Notes: generated by a model not told the origin, from the sequence alone. A stretch of DNA of 64,000 nt from Hippopus hippopus (GCA_946811185.2 OX328104.1:12907918-12971917); one strand, 5' to 3'; shown: positions 10,823-23,460, counted from the stretch's first letter. Numbers and translations: made by a program.

Positions 10823-11400
10823 CATGTGAAATCAAAGCGTTGAGAACACTGAAGTGGTATTTGTCAAGGAAGCCATCGTGTGGAATTAATAATTTGAAAG
10901 AAAAGGAAAAATATTATTCAAATATTGGCTTAAAAGTCAACCTACAAAGCAAATAAATACTTTTTTCGTTGAAGGGAGAGTACTCACGACAAAGTCAGGA
11001 TTATTTGTGTATTGGTGGTCTCCCATTGATCATTAGGAGGAGTCAGGAGTAATGTCCCTTAACAATAGGATGCATGATGGATAGAGAGAGAAACTATGTG
11101 AATATATCAAATAAAATTAAGTTTGTAACTGAAAACTATGATTTTGAAATATATTTGGTCATTAACATTTATTTCCCAACATTAAAATCAATTATTTCGA
11201 TATATAAATATTCATGCCCAATCAAATGGAGTAGCGCGCAATCATGCGACGAACAAGCCATGGGACGAACTGGTTTTGGAACGAAAAGCCCAGGACCAAG
11301 CAATCAGTAGACAAATTTTGTATATATCATTGCGCCAATAGAAGGGTATGGGCGAGTGAAGCTATTTTCAATCAAGAATTAATATTTTCACGATCGATGG
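10823..11400. other. Unassigned intronic stretch
   Basis: No exon or known repeat was recognised. One short open frame at 11074-11310 has no family features or splice context. Lies inside the long APBA intron. Confidence 0.4.
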
Positions 11401-11499
11401 CCTCACCCAGTGTATTTTAACATGCCATTTCCAATTACATATCTGAGTGCTGCCGAAAAACTCATTTGTCTGAGAAAAATTGAGTTTAATTGGGTTTAT

Positions 11500-11775
11500 T
11501 TCCTTCGGCTTTGCACAAAATACGATACAGAGCTCCAGATACAGGGAGTGATTTTGATTTTAAAAATGAAAATGTTAATAATTCTCCACTAAACCCTATG
11601 TTGTGGGTACTCATTAGAACTGTTTCATCGAGACAATTCTAATGAGTACCCACAACATAGGGTTTCAAAGAGAAATAATGGATTTACAATACCATCACTT
11701 CCTCTTATCTGGAGCTCTGACGATACATGGTCTTCAAAATTCAAAATTGAACTCATAGTGGTATTGTCTTCGACA
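11500..11775. repeat. Nested foldback element
   Basis: The centre is a near-perfect inverted repeat: CCCTATGTTGTGGGTACTCA (11593) and TGAGTACCCACAACATAGGG (11643-11662). Outside it, AGAGCTCCAGAT and ATCTGGAGCTCT form an outer pair. Diverged relatives with GTGGGTAC-like cores occur near 17130, 13300 and 30955. Confidence 0.7.
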
Positions 11776-11854
11776 AATACCACAAAAATTACAGACATGG
11801 GGATTTTCACCATTGATCAAAATTCTTCAAAGAAGATTGGTCAAAATGCTCCAT

Positions 11855-12080
11855 CAGGAGATAGGGGTCCTGCTTCGCCTAGAGGTTTTATGTTTGATCC
11901 TGCCCATGTTGCTGACTTTCATGCTAGTGTCCTTGGGCACTGCAATGGGGTGCCCTAGCCTAGTGCTCATGAAGCCCAGGAAACATTAATAAAATTATGC
12001 CATGATATGATTAATATATCGTTGGAAATGATGTAACTGTTTTTTCTGGCTTTAAAATAATTTTAAACATCATTTCAGTT
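11855..12080 (+). mobile_element. SINE, 3' part
   Basis: B-box-like TTTTATGTTTGATCCTGCC, then CTTGGGCACTGCAATGGG and CCTAGTGCTCATGAAGCCC, a diverged version of the body seen at 7455-7682. The A-box half is missing or unreadable. Confidence 0.5.
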
Positions 12081-12572
12081 ATATTGCGGCAGTCAGTGCA
12101 GAATCAATGCTTCTCTGGAGTTTCATTCAACACGAGGTACGGAACCAGACAAACCTCCATGTATATAAGGAGGTGAAGAAAATCCCAATAAAGCACAGAG
12201 AAAAACGATTGAAAGAAACAAACAAGAAGATGGCCATAGAATGTCATGGATGTAATGATGTCAAAAATAATCCCCTGTAATATCAACTGGAGACCACTAG
12301 CATACAATCAGTGCCCCAGTAATCACGGGGAGGATGGGCCTCAACCCTTTCAGCCCAACAGATGGAAACTGGGGCTTTTGCTTACAGCATAGATAATCAG
12401 ACTTCACTTTCTACTTTCTGTGCAGCCTGATCTTAAATCAATACCTCAACCTTGTTTAGTCAAGCCTGTATGATTGAGAATCTTTCTTAGTTTCAGAGGG
12501 TTTATGTTTTTCACTCACACTGAAAAAAGTTATGTTTATATATTTGGTGCTGAAAGAGTTATCTGTTTAGCA

Positions 12573-12774
12573 GATATCTGTATACCAGACAACAAAAGGT
12601 TAGACTTATCCCTATTGAAAGCAATTTGAAGAAAACAAACTAGATTCGACAAAAATGATAGGACTTGTGCTTCAGAGGTTAGGAAACTTTGTAGGGAAAA
12701 GGAAACAATGCTCAGATTTCAAAAGCCTTCTTCATGAGGATTGTAAGAAAATGGGACCATGTGGTAAAGAGTTA
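12573..12774 (-). mobile_element. TTAA MITE, reverse, half hairpin
   Basis: ACAACAAAAGGTTAGACTT to CATGTGGTAAAGAGTTAA. After one arm (GGGAAAAGGAAACAATGCT) the opposite arm is deleted. Confidence 0.7.
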
Positions 12775-13000
12775 AAGATCACAACAGTCTGACCAGACAA
12801 AAGTGTAATATCAATTTTGTCTAACAATTGTTATGTAAGACCAAGGAACTACCAATTTTGTTCAAGCTAAGAATAAACATTGAGTTTTTTTCTCTTTTTA
12901 CAAACACCACTGTTACAAAACATTTAGTCCTATCTTTGATCTCCACTGCCCAATTTGCAGAGATATTCTGGGCAAAAGGCACCTTAAAACTAATTATTTG

Positions 13001-13142
13001 GGTCAATGACTTTTGAAAACAGTTGAAAGAGAGAAAATTCTCCCTTTTCAACAATGTTTTCTACCTCAAAATCAATATCAGCTGCATCTTACATTTCGAA
13101 ATGCTTTGAATTTTAGTCTGTAACTTTTGTTGTGTGAATTAA
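13001..13142 (+). mobile_element. TTAA MITE, forward, truncated
   Basis: Starts at GACTTTTGAAAACAGTTG; shortened hairpin and CGAAATGCTTTGAATTTTAG follow. Confidence 0.55.
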
Positions 13143-13339
13143 TGTGGTACTTCCAAAATGCACTGTCTACTAAATCTTTAAATTAAGGAAATACAATGAA
13201 GTACCTTTGGATTTCAAAAACATCTAGACAGCCAGAATCCACAACAAAGTCATAAACAATGTCAACTCAATGAAATCCATAATGAGTATCATCAGACTTT
13301 GTGGGTGCTACTAATTAGAACCACAAGAAACAAAACATA

Positions 13340-13560
13340 AATCAAGAGGGACATGATGGCCCTGCATCACTCCACTTGATTATACATAAAACAGCCATGA
13401 ATGGCATAGACAGGGGTATTGCTGTGTAAGAAACCTGTATGTTATCAGACTTTGGGTACAACTTTTTAAGAAACCTAGGACACAAAGCATCAAATAAGAG
13501 GGCCATATTGACCCTGTATCCTCTGCTCTACTGCCTTATAACCATAATCGATCGATATTA
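13340..13560 (+). mobile_element. Pearl left-end fragments
   Basis: Two solitary left ends, AATCAAGAGGGACATGATGG at 13342 and AATAAGAGGGCCATATTGAC at 13494, each without core or right end. Confidence 0.6.
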
Positions 13561-13782
13561 AAAGACTGCAAAATAAATTTGGCTCTAAAGATATGTCTTT
13601 TAAAGGGCAGAAAAACTATGTATGAAAAGGAGAAAACAATGGTTACCATTTTTTTCTCCTGTTCTCAATAAGTATTCCAGCACCTTAATTTCCATTAAAT
13701 ATTTTTTATTTATACAAGAAAAATATCTTTATCTTACAACTAATAAATGATTTTTTCTATTTCTAAGGTGTAATAAACAATC

Positions 13783-15278
13783 AACAAGAGGGCCATGATG
13801 GCCCTGAAGTCGCTCACCTGACCCATTTCCAATCTCCTCCAAGATATAAAGACAAACATTCTGACAAACACTCACTAGTATTGGACTTACAAACATGGCC
13901 TCTAGAGTGTACACAAGCTTTTTCTAGAATTTGTCTCAATGGCCTATTTTAAGCTCAATATTGCCTATTTTCAAACATGTAGAAATTATCCAGACAAACA
14001 TTCTGACCACCTTTCATGAGTATTTGAGAGAAAATGTGGCCCATAGGGTGTACAGAAGGTTTTTTCATAGGTTTGATCCAACATGACCCATTTTCATACT
14101 AGTCTAAGACATTACCAAGACAAACATTCTGACCAAATTTCAAGATTATTGGACTGAAAATGTGGCCGATACAGTGTACACAAGGCTTTTCAAAGATTAA
14201 ATCTGGTGACCTAGTTTTAGACCCCATGTAACCCATTTTCAATCTCATGCAAGATATCATCAACACAAATATTCTGACCAAGTTTCAAGAGTATTGGACA
14301 GAAAATGTAACCTCTAATGCGTACACAAGGTTTTTCTAAGATTTGACCTAGTGACCTAGTTTTTGACCCAACCTGACCCATTTTCACAATCATTCCAGAT
14401 ATCATCATGACAAGCATTCTGAAAAACTTTCAAAAGCATTGGACTAAAAATGTTGCCTCTAGAGTGTACATAAGGTTTTTCTAGGATTTGACCTAGTGAC
14501 CTAGTTGTAGACCCAACCTGACCCATTTTCAAACTAGTCAAAGATATCATCATGACAAACATTCTGACCACCTTTCAGGAGCATTGAACTGAAAATGTGG
14601 CACAAGATTTTCCTAAATTTTGACCTAGTGACCTAGTTTTTTACCCAACCTGACCCATTTTCAAACTAGTCCAAGATATCATCAATACAAACATTCTGAC
14701 CAAGTTTCAAGAGTATTGGACTGAAAATGTGGCCTCTAGAGCGTACACAAGGTTTTTCTAAAATTTGACCTCATGACCTAGTTTTTGACCCGACCTGACC
14801 CATTTTCAAACTCGTCCAAGATATCATCATGACAAACATTCTGACCAAGTTTCAAGAGTATTGGACTGAGAATGTGGCCTCTAGAGCGTACACAAGGTTT
14901 TTCTAAAATTTGACCTTGTTACCTAGTTTTTGACCCTACCTGACCCATTTTCGAACTCGTCCAAGATATCATCAAGACAAACATTCAGAACAACTTTCAA
15001 GAGCATTGGACTGAAAATGTAGCCGCTAGAGTGTACACAATGTTTTTCTAAGATTTGACCAAGTGACCTAGTTTTAGACCCGACCTGACCCATTTTCGAA
15101 CTTGTACGAGTTATTATCAAGACAAACATTCTGACCAAGTTTCATGAGTATCGCACTGAAGGTGTGGCCTCTAGAGCGTACACAAGGTAAAAGCTGACGA
15201 CGGACGACGCACGACGGACGGTGGACACAGCACAATCACAAAAGCTCACCAGGTGCACTTCGTGCTCAGGTGAGCTAA
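13783..15278 (+). mobile_element. Pearl/Helentron-like element, B type, complete
   Basis: Left end AACAAGAGGGCCATGATGGC and GTCGCTCACCTG, about nine 145 bp units (unit spacing measured at GCGTACACAAGG), an ACGACGG stretch, hairpin GCACTTCGTGC and end CTCAGGTGAGCTAA. The right end abuts the next element without spacer. Confidence 0.88.
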
Positions 15279-16598
15279 ACAAGAGGGCCATGATGGCCCT
15301 AAAGTCGCTCAACAGAGTCTTTTGACCAAACATGACCCATTTTCAATCTACCCGACATGGCCCAAACTCAACTGAGATATCATCAAGACAAACATTCTGA
15401 CCAACTTTCAAGACTTTTGGGCTGAAAATGTGGCCTCTAGAGCATACACAAGGTTTTTCTAAGATATGACCTAGTGACCTAGTTTTTTGCCCGACATGAC
15501 CCATTTTCAAACTTATCCAAGCTATCATCAAGACAAACATTCTGACCAAGTTTCATGAGTATCTGACTGAAAATGTGGCCTCTAGAGCATACACAATGTT
15601 TTTCTCAGATTTGACCTAGTGACCTAGTTTTTGACCCGACATGACCCATTCTCGAACTCGACCGAGATATAATCAAGACAAACATTCTGACTAACTTTCA
15701 AGAGTTTTGGGCTGAAAATGTGGCCACAAGAGCGTACACAAGGTTTTTCTAAGAGTTGACCTAGTCACCTAGTTTTTGACCCGACATGACCCATTCTTGA
15801 ACTCGACTGAGATATAATCAAGACAAACATTCTGACCAACTTTCAAGAGTTTTGGGCTGTAAATGTGGCCACAAGAGCGTACACAAGGTTTTTATAAGAT
15901 TTGACCTAGTGACCTAGTTTTTGACCCAACATGACCCATTTTCGAACTCGTCCGAGATATCATCAATACAAACATTCTGACCAGGTTTCATGAGTATCGG
16001 ACTGAAAATGTGGCCTCTAGAGCGTACACAGGGTTTTTCTAAGATATGACCTAGTGACCTAGTTTTTGACCCGACATGACCCATTTTTGAACTCATCCGA
16101 GATATCATCAAGATAAACATTCTGACCAAGTTTCATAAGTATCTGACTGAAAATGTGGCCTCTAGAGCATACACAAGGTTTTTCTAAAAGTTGACCTAGT
16201 CACCTAGTTTTTGACCCGACATGACCCATTCTCGAACTCGACTGAGATATAATCAAGACAAACATTCTGACCAACTTTCAAGAGTTTTGGGCTGTAAATG
16301 TGGCCACAAGAGCGTACACAAGGTTTTTCTAAGATATGACCTAGTAACCTAGATTTTTGCCTGACATGACCCATTTTCAAACTAGTCTGAGATATCATCA
16401 AGACAAACATTCTGACCAACTTTCAAGAGTTTTGGGCTGAAAATGTGGCCACTAGAGCGTACACAAGGTTTTTATAAGATCAGACCTAGTGACCTAGTTT
16501 TAGACTCGACATGACCCATTTTCGAACTCGTCCGAGATATCATCAATACAAACATTCTGACCAAGTTTCATGAGTATCGGATTGAAAATGTGCCTAAA
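15279..16598 (+). mobile_element. Pearl B element, right end missing
   Basis: Left end with GAGGGCCATGATGGCCC directly follows the previous element. About eight 145 bp units follow. It stops in a unit at GAAAATGTG, where a broken TTAA MITE begins; ACGACGG stretch and 3' hairpin are absent. Confidence 0.85.
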
Positions 16599-16969
16599 AT
16601 GATGAGACTTTCTTTGAAAAGGTAGAAGACATTGTGGAAAAGAAGAAAATGCTGGTTACCAGCATTTTCTCCTTTTCCAACAATGTATTCAAAAGCTTTC
16701 TTTTTCAGGGTCCTTAAAAGTTGTGATTGTGAGGTAAAGGGTTAACTATTTACCAAACAACAAAATTTTAGACTGGTCCAAATTGAAAGCATTTGCAGAT
16801 GACAAATTAAAGGTAGCCCAAATGACAAAATTTGTCTTTGATAGGTCAGAAAACATAATGGGAAAAGGAAAAAATACTAGTTACCAGGATTTTCTCCTTT
16901 TCCCACAATGTTTTCAAAAGCCTTTTTCCTCAGGGTCGTTAAAAGTCAGGATTGTGTGGTAAGGGTTAA
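16594..16969 (-). mobile_element. Two TTAA MITEs sharing one TTAA
   Basis: A left-truncated reverse copy (16594-16745) fused to the pearl remnant, then a full reverse copy (16742-16969). The four bases 16742-16745 serve both. Hairpin arms are nearly intact in both. Confidence 0.87.
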
Positions 16970-17400
16970 AAGGCAGTAATCTAAAGTCTGCTTCACAGCA
17001 AGTACATAACAGAAATAGTCAAACTTGTTGATTTGAGCTTCAGGTATTAGTAATTTGTAGAAAAACTATTCTTGTAATTTTCATTTAGCTAAAATCTGTG
17101 TTGTGCTTTCGTGAGACAACTCCAATGTTTGAGTACCCAGAACACAGACAGAGATAAAACTTAGATGAATACCTAAAGATGGGTTTTAGTGTAGAAATAA
17201 TGTTTCAATTTTGAGGATACCTCTCTTATTTGGATGTCTGTCTGACATTCATTCTTTCCTACAAGACAAAATTTCACAATGTTCCAAATTGAAAGCATTT
17301 ACAGTCAACAATTCAGGGGCTGAATATAACAGACAACTTTCCAACTCATACATTACATTTTCTGCTCACAACCATTCACATAAGGAACAAGCAATGATTA
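16970..17400. other. APBA intron sequence next to exon
   Basis: Includes a relative of the foldback at 11500 (GTACCCAGAACACAGAC near 17140). Otherwise nothing recognised. Confidence 0.4.
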
Positions 17401-17401
17401 C

Positions 17402-17584
17402 CTCTTTCTGCATTTCTTTATTTGAGAACATGTTGAGTTCTTCTCCATAGATCTGTTGTTGATTTAAAACCTCCTGGTAGTCTATTTCTTTCATTAACAC
17501 AGGATCTTCTATTCCATTGGCCTTCAAAAATTCCATATAGGCCACCTGAAAGGCTTGGCCAATGGACTGTGCAATAAGCTGAGC
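17402..17584 (-). CDS. APBA: APBA (X11/Mint) exon, end of PTB domain
   Basis: A 61-codon exon, phase 0 at both ends; acceptor CTACTTTCAG before 17584, donor GTAATC after 17402. The product begins AQLIAQSIGQAFQVAYMEFL, which is the last helix of the phosphotyrosine-binding domain of X11/Mint proteins, followed by KANGIEDP and a hydrophilic linker that leads into PDZ1. The next exon (4081-4293) continues in frame, giving a PTB-PDZ join as in known Mint proteins; the intron is 13.1 kb. The preceding PTB exons were not recognised between here and 46.9 kb and may be farther away or missed. Confidence 0.94.
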
Positions 17585-17958
17585 CTGAAAGTAGAAAAAG
17601 ACAAACCTTACACTCTAATTATACAGAAGCTCATTGTTTATTTTTAGCTCACATTTCCAAATATTGTTAACTGGGTCTTCATCAGCTTTAAATACAAAAC
17701 ATCAAAGGCAGAAAATTTCTAAGGAGATTTCTGAAACTTGTGACCGAAAAGCCATGGGTGAACCACTACAACTGAATCTCATGCAGGTACTAACATTCAG
17801 CTGCAATTGCTTTTTTAGAAAATGCTTTAAAAATAACATTCTGAGTCTAGATTTAAAAAAAATTCCACATCTGAAAGCAACATAATTTCTTATTGGCTAA
17901 ACCAAATGTTATGGCAATCGAAAATTGCATTTACTCTCCAAATCTAGAGATGTAATGG

Positions 17959-18187
17959 TTAACTCTTGACCACATGACAAGTTTTTAGGCTGGTCCAAAT
18001 TGAAAGCATTTGCAGACGACAAAATACACGTGGCTCAAATGATTGTATTTGTTTCTGAAAGGTCAGAAAATATTGTGAGAAAAAGAGAAAATGCTGGTTA
18101 CCAGCAGTTTCTCTTTTCCCCACAATGTTTTCTAAGGTCTGATCTTCCAGGGTCGTTAAAACTTGGGACTGTGTGGTAATGGGTTAA
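17959..18187 (-). mobile_element. TTAA MITE, reverse, complete
   Basis: TTAACTCTTGACCACATGAC to GTGTGGTAATGGGTTAA, with hairpin around GCTGGTTACCAGC. Confidence 0.87.
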
Positions 18188-18414
18188 AACATTAGATTGT
18201 TGGTAAAAGGACTAACTCGAGAAATCCAGAAACAATTTACAGCAGATGACACTCTGTTAAAATATGGATGATGAGTGTCATAATAATAAAGTATAAATCA
18301 AGGTTTTATACAGGTGAAAACATTGTTACAAAAGGTAAAATTCATTTTCAGGTTCTTCTGTTGCCGCAATGTTGCTGCAAGACAAAAAGAAAGTGGTCTG
18401 AATGAGTTTATGTG

Positions 18415-19052
18415 TTAACCCTTTACATGACGATAATTAAGACTTGTCCCGTTGAAAGCATGCGAGGATGACAAAACTTTAGTTCACCCTTCACCACACA
18501 ATGCTGACTTTTAACAACCCTGGGAAAGAAGCCTTCTGAAAACATTGTGGGAAAAAGAGAAAATGCTGGTAAACAGCATTTTCTCCTTTTCCCACAACGT
18601 TTTCCACCCTATCAAAGAAAATTGCACTATTTGATCTACACTGAAAACCTCGTCTGCAAATGCTTTCAGTTTCGACAAGTCTAAAATTTTATCGCCTGGT
18701 AAAGGGTTAAAATGGTAGGATTGTCCTTTAACTCTTTACTAAATGACAAAATTTCAGACTTGTCATAATTAGTATGAATCAAAACATGAAAAGTGATTTT
18801 GGAAGCGTAAAAAATATAGTGGAGAAAAAGAAGAAAATGATGGGTTACCAGCATTTTTCTCCTTTTTCCTCAATGTTTCCAAAAGTCTTCTTTCCTAAGG
18901 GCCTTAAAACTGGGAACTGTGTGGTATAGGGTTAAAAGGTAGAAAATGCTGGCACTCAGCATTTTCTCTTTTATCCACAATGTTTTCAAAAGTCTCATTA
19001 CTCTGGGTTTTAAAAAAACATAGGACTGTGTCGTGAAAGGGTATAGGGTTAA
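18415..19052. mobile_element. Cluster of four TTAA MITE copies
   Basis: Order: reverse left-end fragment (18415-18484), full forward copy (18484-18710), full reverse copy (18728-18935), reverse right half (18932-19052). The last two share a TTAA. The forward copy has a near-perfect hairpin. Confidence 0.85.
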
Positions 19053-19340
19053 CATTCTGGACCAGCGTATTCATGATGGATTGTTTCCAACACAGGAAAT
19101 CTGTTCCCAAACACATCAATAATGCGGTGATAAAATCACCACCTTGACATCATGTCTGTCTCCCGAAATTCGAAACGTTTGTCCCAAATACCGGTGACAA
19201 CTGCACCAGAAAACCAGTCAAAAGAAAGTCAATAAATTCCAAACACCGGGATTTTATTAGCTCCAATTGTCCTCCTCTTTCTCCAAAATGACAAACTTTG
19301 GTATTAATCAATCAATCGCTGTAAAACTTGCCTCTTTTCA

Positions 19341-19572
19341 CCTCTTTCCCAAACAACTAAATATCAGACATTTTCCACATAGAAAGCATCATGTAGCAGA
19401 CAACAAAACAAATGTGACTCCAAAATTAATATTTGTTTTGGGATGGGTAGAAAACATTGTGGGAAAAGGAGAAAATGCTGGTTACCAGCATTTTCTGCTT
19501 TTCCCATAATGTTTTCAAAAGCTTTGGTTATCTCAGGGTTGTTAAAAGTAGGAATTGCGTGGTAAAAGGTAA
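19341..19572 (-). mobile_element. TTAA MITE, reverse
   Basis: CTCTTTCCCAAACAACTAAA to ATTGCGTGGTAAAAGG; hairpin essentially perfect around TGCTGGTTACCAGCA. Confidence 0.82.
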
Positions 19573-19707
19573 ATCACACTATCTCCTACTTCCTCGTTTT
19601 GATGGACAATCACAACTCTACTCTGTTATACAATGTGGCCTCTAAGTTTTGTAATCTAGATGCTCTTGGTTCAATTTCCAGTTAAGTTGATCAGTTTGCT
19701 TTTCAAA

Positions 19708-21482
19708 CTGAGTGGGAAAAGGAGAAAATTCTGCTAACCAGCATTTTCCCCTTTTTCTACCTCATGAGGACAAACCCTAATATTTAAGCCACATTTGTTG
19801 TCTGCAGATGCTTTCAAACCAAACAAGAGGGCCATGATGGCCCTGAAATCGCTCACCTGAGCCTTTTGACCAAACATGATCCATTTTAAATCTCTTTCAA
19901 AAGTATACACAAGGTTTTTCTAAGATTTGACTTAGTGACCTAGTTTTCGACCCAACATGACCAATTTTCAAACTCATCCAAGATATCATCAAGACAAACA
20001 TTCTGACCAATTTTCAGGAGTATTGGACTAAAAATGTGGCCATTAGAGCAAACACAAGGTTTTTCGAAGATTTAGCCTAGTGACCTACTTTTTGACCCAA
20101 CATTATCCATTTTCGAACTCAACTGAGATATCATCAAGACAAACATTCTGACCAATTTTCAAGAGTTTTGGACAGAAAATGTGGCCTCTAGAGCATACAC
20201 AAGGTTTTTCTAAGATTTGACCTAGTGACCTATTTTTTGACAGGACATGACCCATTTTCAAACTCATCTGAGGTATCATCAAGAAAAACATTCAGACCAA
20301 CTTTCAAGAGTTTTGGACAGAAAATATGGCCTGTAGAGCATACACTAGGTTTTTCTAAGATTTGACCTTGTGACCTAGTTTTTGACCTGACATAACCCAT
20401 TTTTAAACTCGTCTGAGATATCTTAAAGACAAACATTCTAACCAACTTTCAAGAGTTTTGGACTGCAAATATGGCCTCTACAGCGTACACAAAGTTTTAT
20501 TAAGATTTGCCCTAGTGACCTAGTTTTTGACCCAATATGACCCATTTTTGGATACCTCTGAAATATCATCAAGACAAACATTCTGACCACCTTTCAAGAG
20601 TTTTGGACATAAAATATGGCCTCTAGAGCATACACAAAGTTTTTCCAATATTTGACCTAGTGACCTAGTTTTTGACCCGACATGACCCATTTTCAAACTC
20701 CTCTGAGGTATCATCAAGACAAACATTCTGACCAACTTTCAAAAGTTTTGGACGGAAAATATGGCCTGTAGAGCATACACAAGGTTTTTCTAAGATTTGA
20801 CCTAGTGACCTAGTTTTTGACCCAACATGACCCATTTTTAAACTCGTCCGAGCTATCATCAAGACAAACATTCTGACCAACTTTCAAGAGTACTGGACTG
20901 AAAATGTAGCCTCTAAAGCGTACACAAGGTTTTTCTACGATTTGACCTAGTCACGTAGTTTTTGACCCGACATGACCCATTTTTAAACTCGTCCGAGATA
21001 TCATCAAGACAAACATTCTGACCAAGTGTCATGACTATGGGACTGAAAATGTGGCCTCTAGAGCATACACAAGGTTTTTCTAAGATTTGACCTATTGACC
21101 TAGTTTTTGACCTGACATGACCCATTTTTGATCTCATCTGAGATATCTTCAAGACAAACATTCTGACCAAGTTTTATGAGTATTGGACTGAAAATATGGC
21201 CTGTAGAGCATACACTAGGTTTTTCTAAGATTTGACCTAGTGACCTAGTTTTTGACCCGACATGACCCATTTTTGATCTTGTCCGAGATATTATCAAGAC
21301 AAAACATTCTGACCAATTTTTTATGAGTATCGGACTGAAAATGTGGATTCTAGAGAATACACAAGGTAAAAGTTGACGACGCACGACGGACACAGCACGA
21401 TCACAAAAGCTCACCTTGAGCACTTCGTGCTCAGGTGAGCTAAAAAAAAAAAATAAGCTTTGTCATTTGGTAAAGATTTAAT
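19708..21482 (+). mobile_element. TTAA MITE split by a pearl element
   Basis: The forward MITE runs from its hairpin (GTGGGAAAAGGAGAAAATTC) to CAGATGCTTTCAAACC at 19821, is interrupted by the pearl element, and resumes at AAGCTTTGTCATTTGG to end near GTAAAGATTTAA. About 15 bases of the MITE at the junction are missing or altered. Confidence 0.8.
19822..21443 (+). mobile_element. Pearl/Helentron-like element, B type, complete
   Basis: Left end AACAAGAGGGCCATGATGGC with TCGCTCACCTG, roughly ten 145 bp units, a GACGACGCACGACGG stretch, GAGCACTTCGTGCTC hairpin and AGGTGAGCTAAAA end. Confidence 0.88.
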
Positions 21483-21539
21483 ACCCAGCTTCACCAAATT
21501 CTTTCCTAGCTCCAGGTTCTTTCCAAGAATTGGTGATAA

Positions 21540-21740
21540 TCACAATGACAGGTTTCATTTCTCTTTCATAGCTGAATATTGTTTTGACTATGCATAGTTG
21601 GGAAAGTAGCGAGTGGCTTGGAAAGAATGTTGTGCATCGTACTGGTAAAAGAAATCCAAGGTTACATTGACAGGTGCACTGGCTGACAAGAATATGATTG
21701 AAATAATGTTGATAATAATAATGTCATTTTACACCAAACA
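21540..21740 (+). mobile_element. SINE body fragment
   Basis: Contains GAGTGGCTTGGAAAGAATG, ACTGGTAAAAGAAATCC and AGGTGCACTGGCTG, the body of the family at 27565 and 33525. The tRNA-like head is gone. Confidence 0.65.
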
Positions 21741-22139
21741 ATCCAACAAACATCAAATGAGCTGTGACCATGATCACTAAATTACCGAAATTTCAAGCAA
21801 TCAGACAAATCAACATTTATGTACATTCCCAACAGCATTTTGTACTTTTTTAGAACAGTCTTTTTTGAGTATTGGAGAGTGTAGATTCAAGATCAGGCTG
21901 CAACTTCCTTGATGTATAATCTTGATCTGCACTGTTTTGAATTGTGCTTTCAGCAGGGTAACCCTAAACTTGTAATAGAAGTAGAAGTTAAATGAAACAT
22001 TCCAGCCAATGGTGAAAACAGAACAAGAACGGCAAATTGTCGCAAGATACGCCCATCCCACCGCCAGTTGTCGAGGGGGAATAATAATCATAAAGGGCAG
22101 GTAGAGGAAAATAGTAGTGCAGCAGAAATCATGTTAGTG

Positions 22140-23127
22140 ATTGAAATTAGGCATGAATGTCTAATGTTAAGGAAACATGCATATCAAGTTTCAGGTCATT
22201 CCAACATGAAAAGACAAAGTTATATTGTAGAGAAGCATGAAAAGCTGTAAAAAAAAATAATGAATAGGGAATAATTCCAAAAGGGCATTAGGTAAGGTTA
22301 CGGCTCCAGTGCATTGCACTTTTCATAACTGCAACAAACATGTTTACCCAGTTTCAAGTCAATTTGACTTGAGGTGACAAAGTTCCCTTCTGGACAAGCA
22401 AGAAATACTGTAAAAATGAAGATCAAAGTGGAATTACTCAAAATCCGCACTAGGTAGAGTTATTGTTCTTGCGCACTGTACTCCGTAATATTGCAACAAA
22501 CATGCATACCAAGTCTGAAGTCGTTCTGACTTGAGATGACAAAGTTATATTCCGGACAAGCAGAAAATGCTGTAAAAATGACGATCAAAGGGAAATAACT
22601 CAAAGACAGAGTTAGAGTTATGGTTCTTTTGCACTGCACTCCGTATTATTGCAACAAACACAAATGCCAAGTTTCAAGTCAATCGGACTGGAGATGACAA
22701 AGTTATGCTCCGGACAAGCAGAAAATGCTGTAAAAATGATGATCAAAGGGAAATAACTCAAAGATAGCACGAGGTAGAGTTATGGTTCTTTCGCACTGCA
22801 CTCCGTATTATTGCAACAAACACAAATGCCAAGTTTCAAGTCAATCGGACTGGAGATGACAAAGTTATGCTCCGGACAAGCAGAAAATGCTGTAAAATGA
22901 TCAAAGGGAAATAACTCAAAGATAGCACAAGGTAGAGTTATGGTTCTTTCGCACTGCACTCCGTATTATCGCAACAAACACAATTGCCAAGTTTCAAGTC
23001 AATCGGACTGGAGATGACAAAGTTATGCTCCGGACAAAGAACTGGACGCCGCCCACCCACCCGCCGGCCCACCCTTACGCCATGGGTGATCCCATAATAC
23101 AGCCCGTCTTCGACGGGCGTATAAAAA
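22140..23127 (+). mobile_element. Pearl-like element, C type, ~160 bp units
   Basis: Five units at 158-162 bp spacing, marked by GCACTGCACTCCGTATTATT and CGGACTGGAGATGACAAAG. The right end has a CCGCCCACCCACCCGCC stretch, the hairpin CCCGTCTTCGACGGG and CGTATAAAAA. The left boundary is uncertain. Same architecture as types A and B but different sequence. Confidence 0.7.
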
Positions 23128-23174
23128 TTGCTTTTTCGAAGTTATTTTTGAGGGAAAAATAATCCTTATCACAC

Positions 23175-23460
23175 AGTGTAGATCCAAGATCAGTCTGCAC
23201 ATTCTGTGCAGACTGATTTTGATCTACACTGTCTGCAAAACCTTAAGTTAGAATCATAATGGACAGTATCAGAAATTCCTGTTGTACTTGTTGTGCTAGA
23301 ATTTGCCTACAATCCTGAAGCCCTGCATTTTCAGGTAATGGATCCCCTTTAAACTCTTAAAGCGCCTTTCACAACTATTGTTGCCTTTGCGGCTTGTGTA
23401 GATCAAGATCAGGCTGCACAAAATGTGCAGCTTGATCTTTGATCTACACTGTCCGCTTTG
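23175..23460. repeat. Two GTGTAGATC hairpins
   Basis: Hairpins at 23178-23232 and 23397-23457. Each arm reads close to GTGTAGATCAAGATCAG then CTGCACA, followed by its reverse complement. Related hairpins lie at 21885, 25373, 25600, 33343, 34268, 34576, 34775 and 53158. Confidence 0.75.

Noticed and set aside
13783..16598. CRISPR-like array
   Set aside because: The 145 bp units are contiguous and lack short repeats with unique spacers; this is eukaryotic DNA and the array is the pearl core.
19267..19645. Recurring peptide NIVGKGENAGYQHFLLFP in many frames
   Set aside because: It is the translated hairpin of the TTAA MITE; it occurs in each copy, with stops near the ends.
7945..21423. Many similar ~71-residue minus-strand frames with MVRMFVLMISxTSLKMGHVGSK
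   Set aside because: They are translations of the 145 bp pearl core units. The period is not a multiple of three, so no continuous protein exists.
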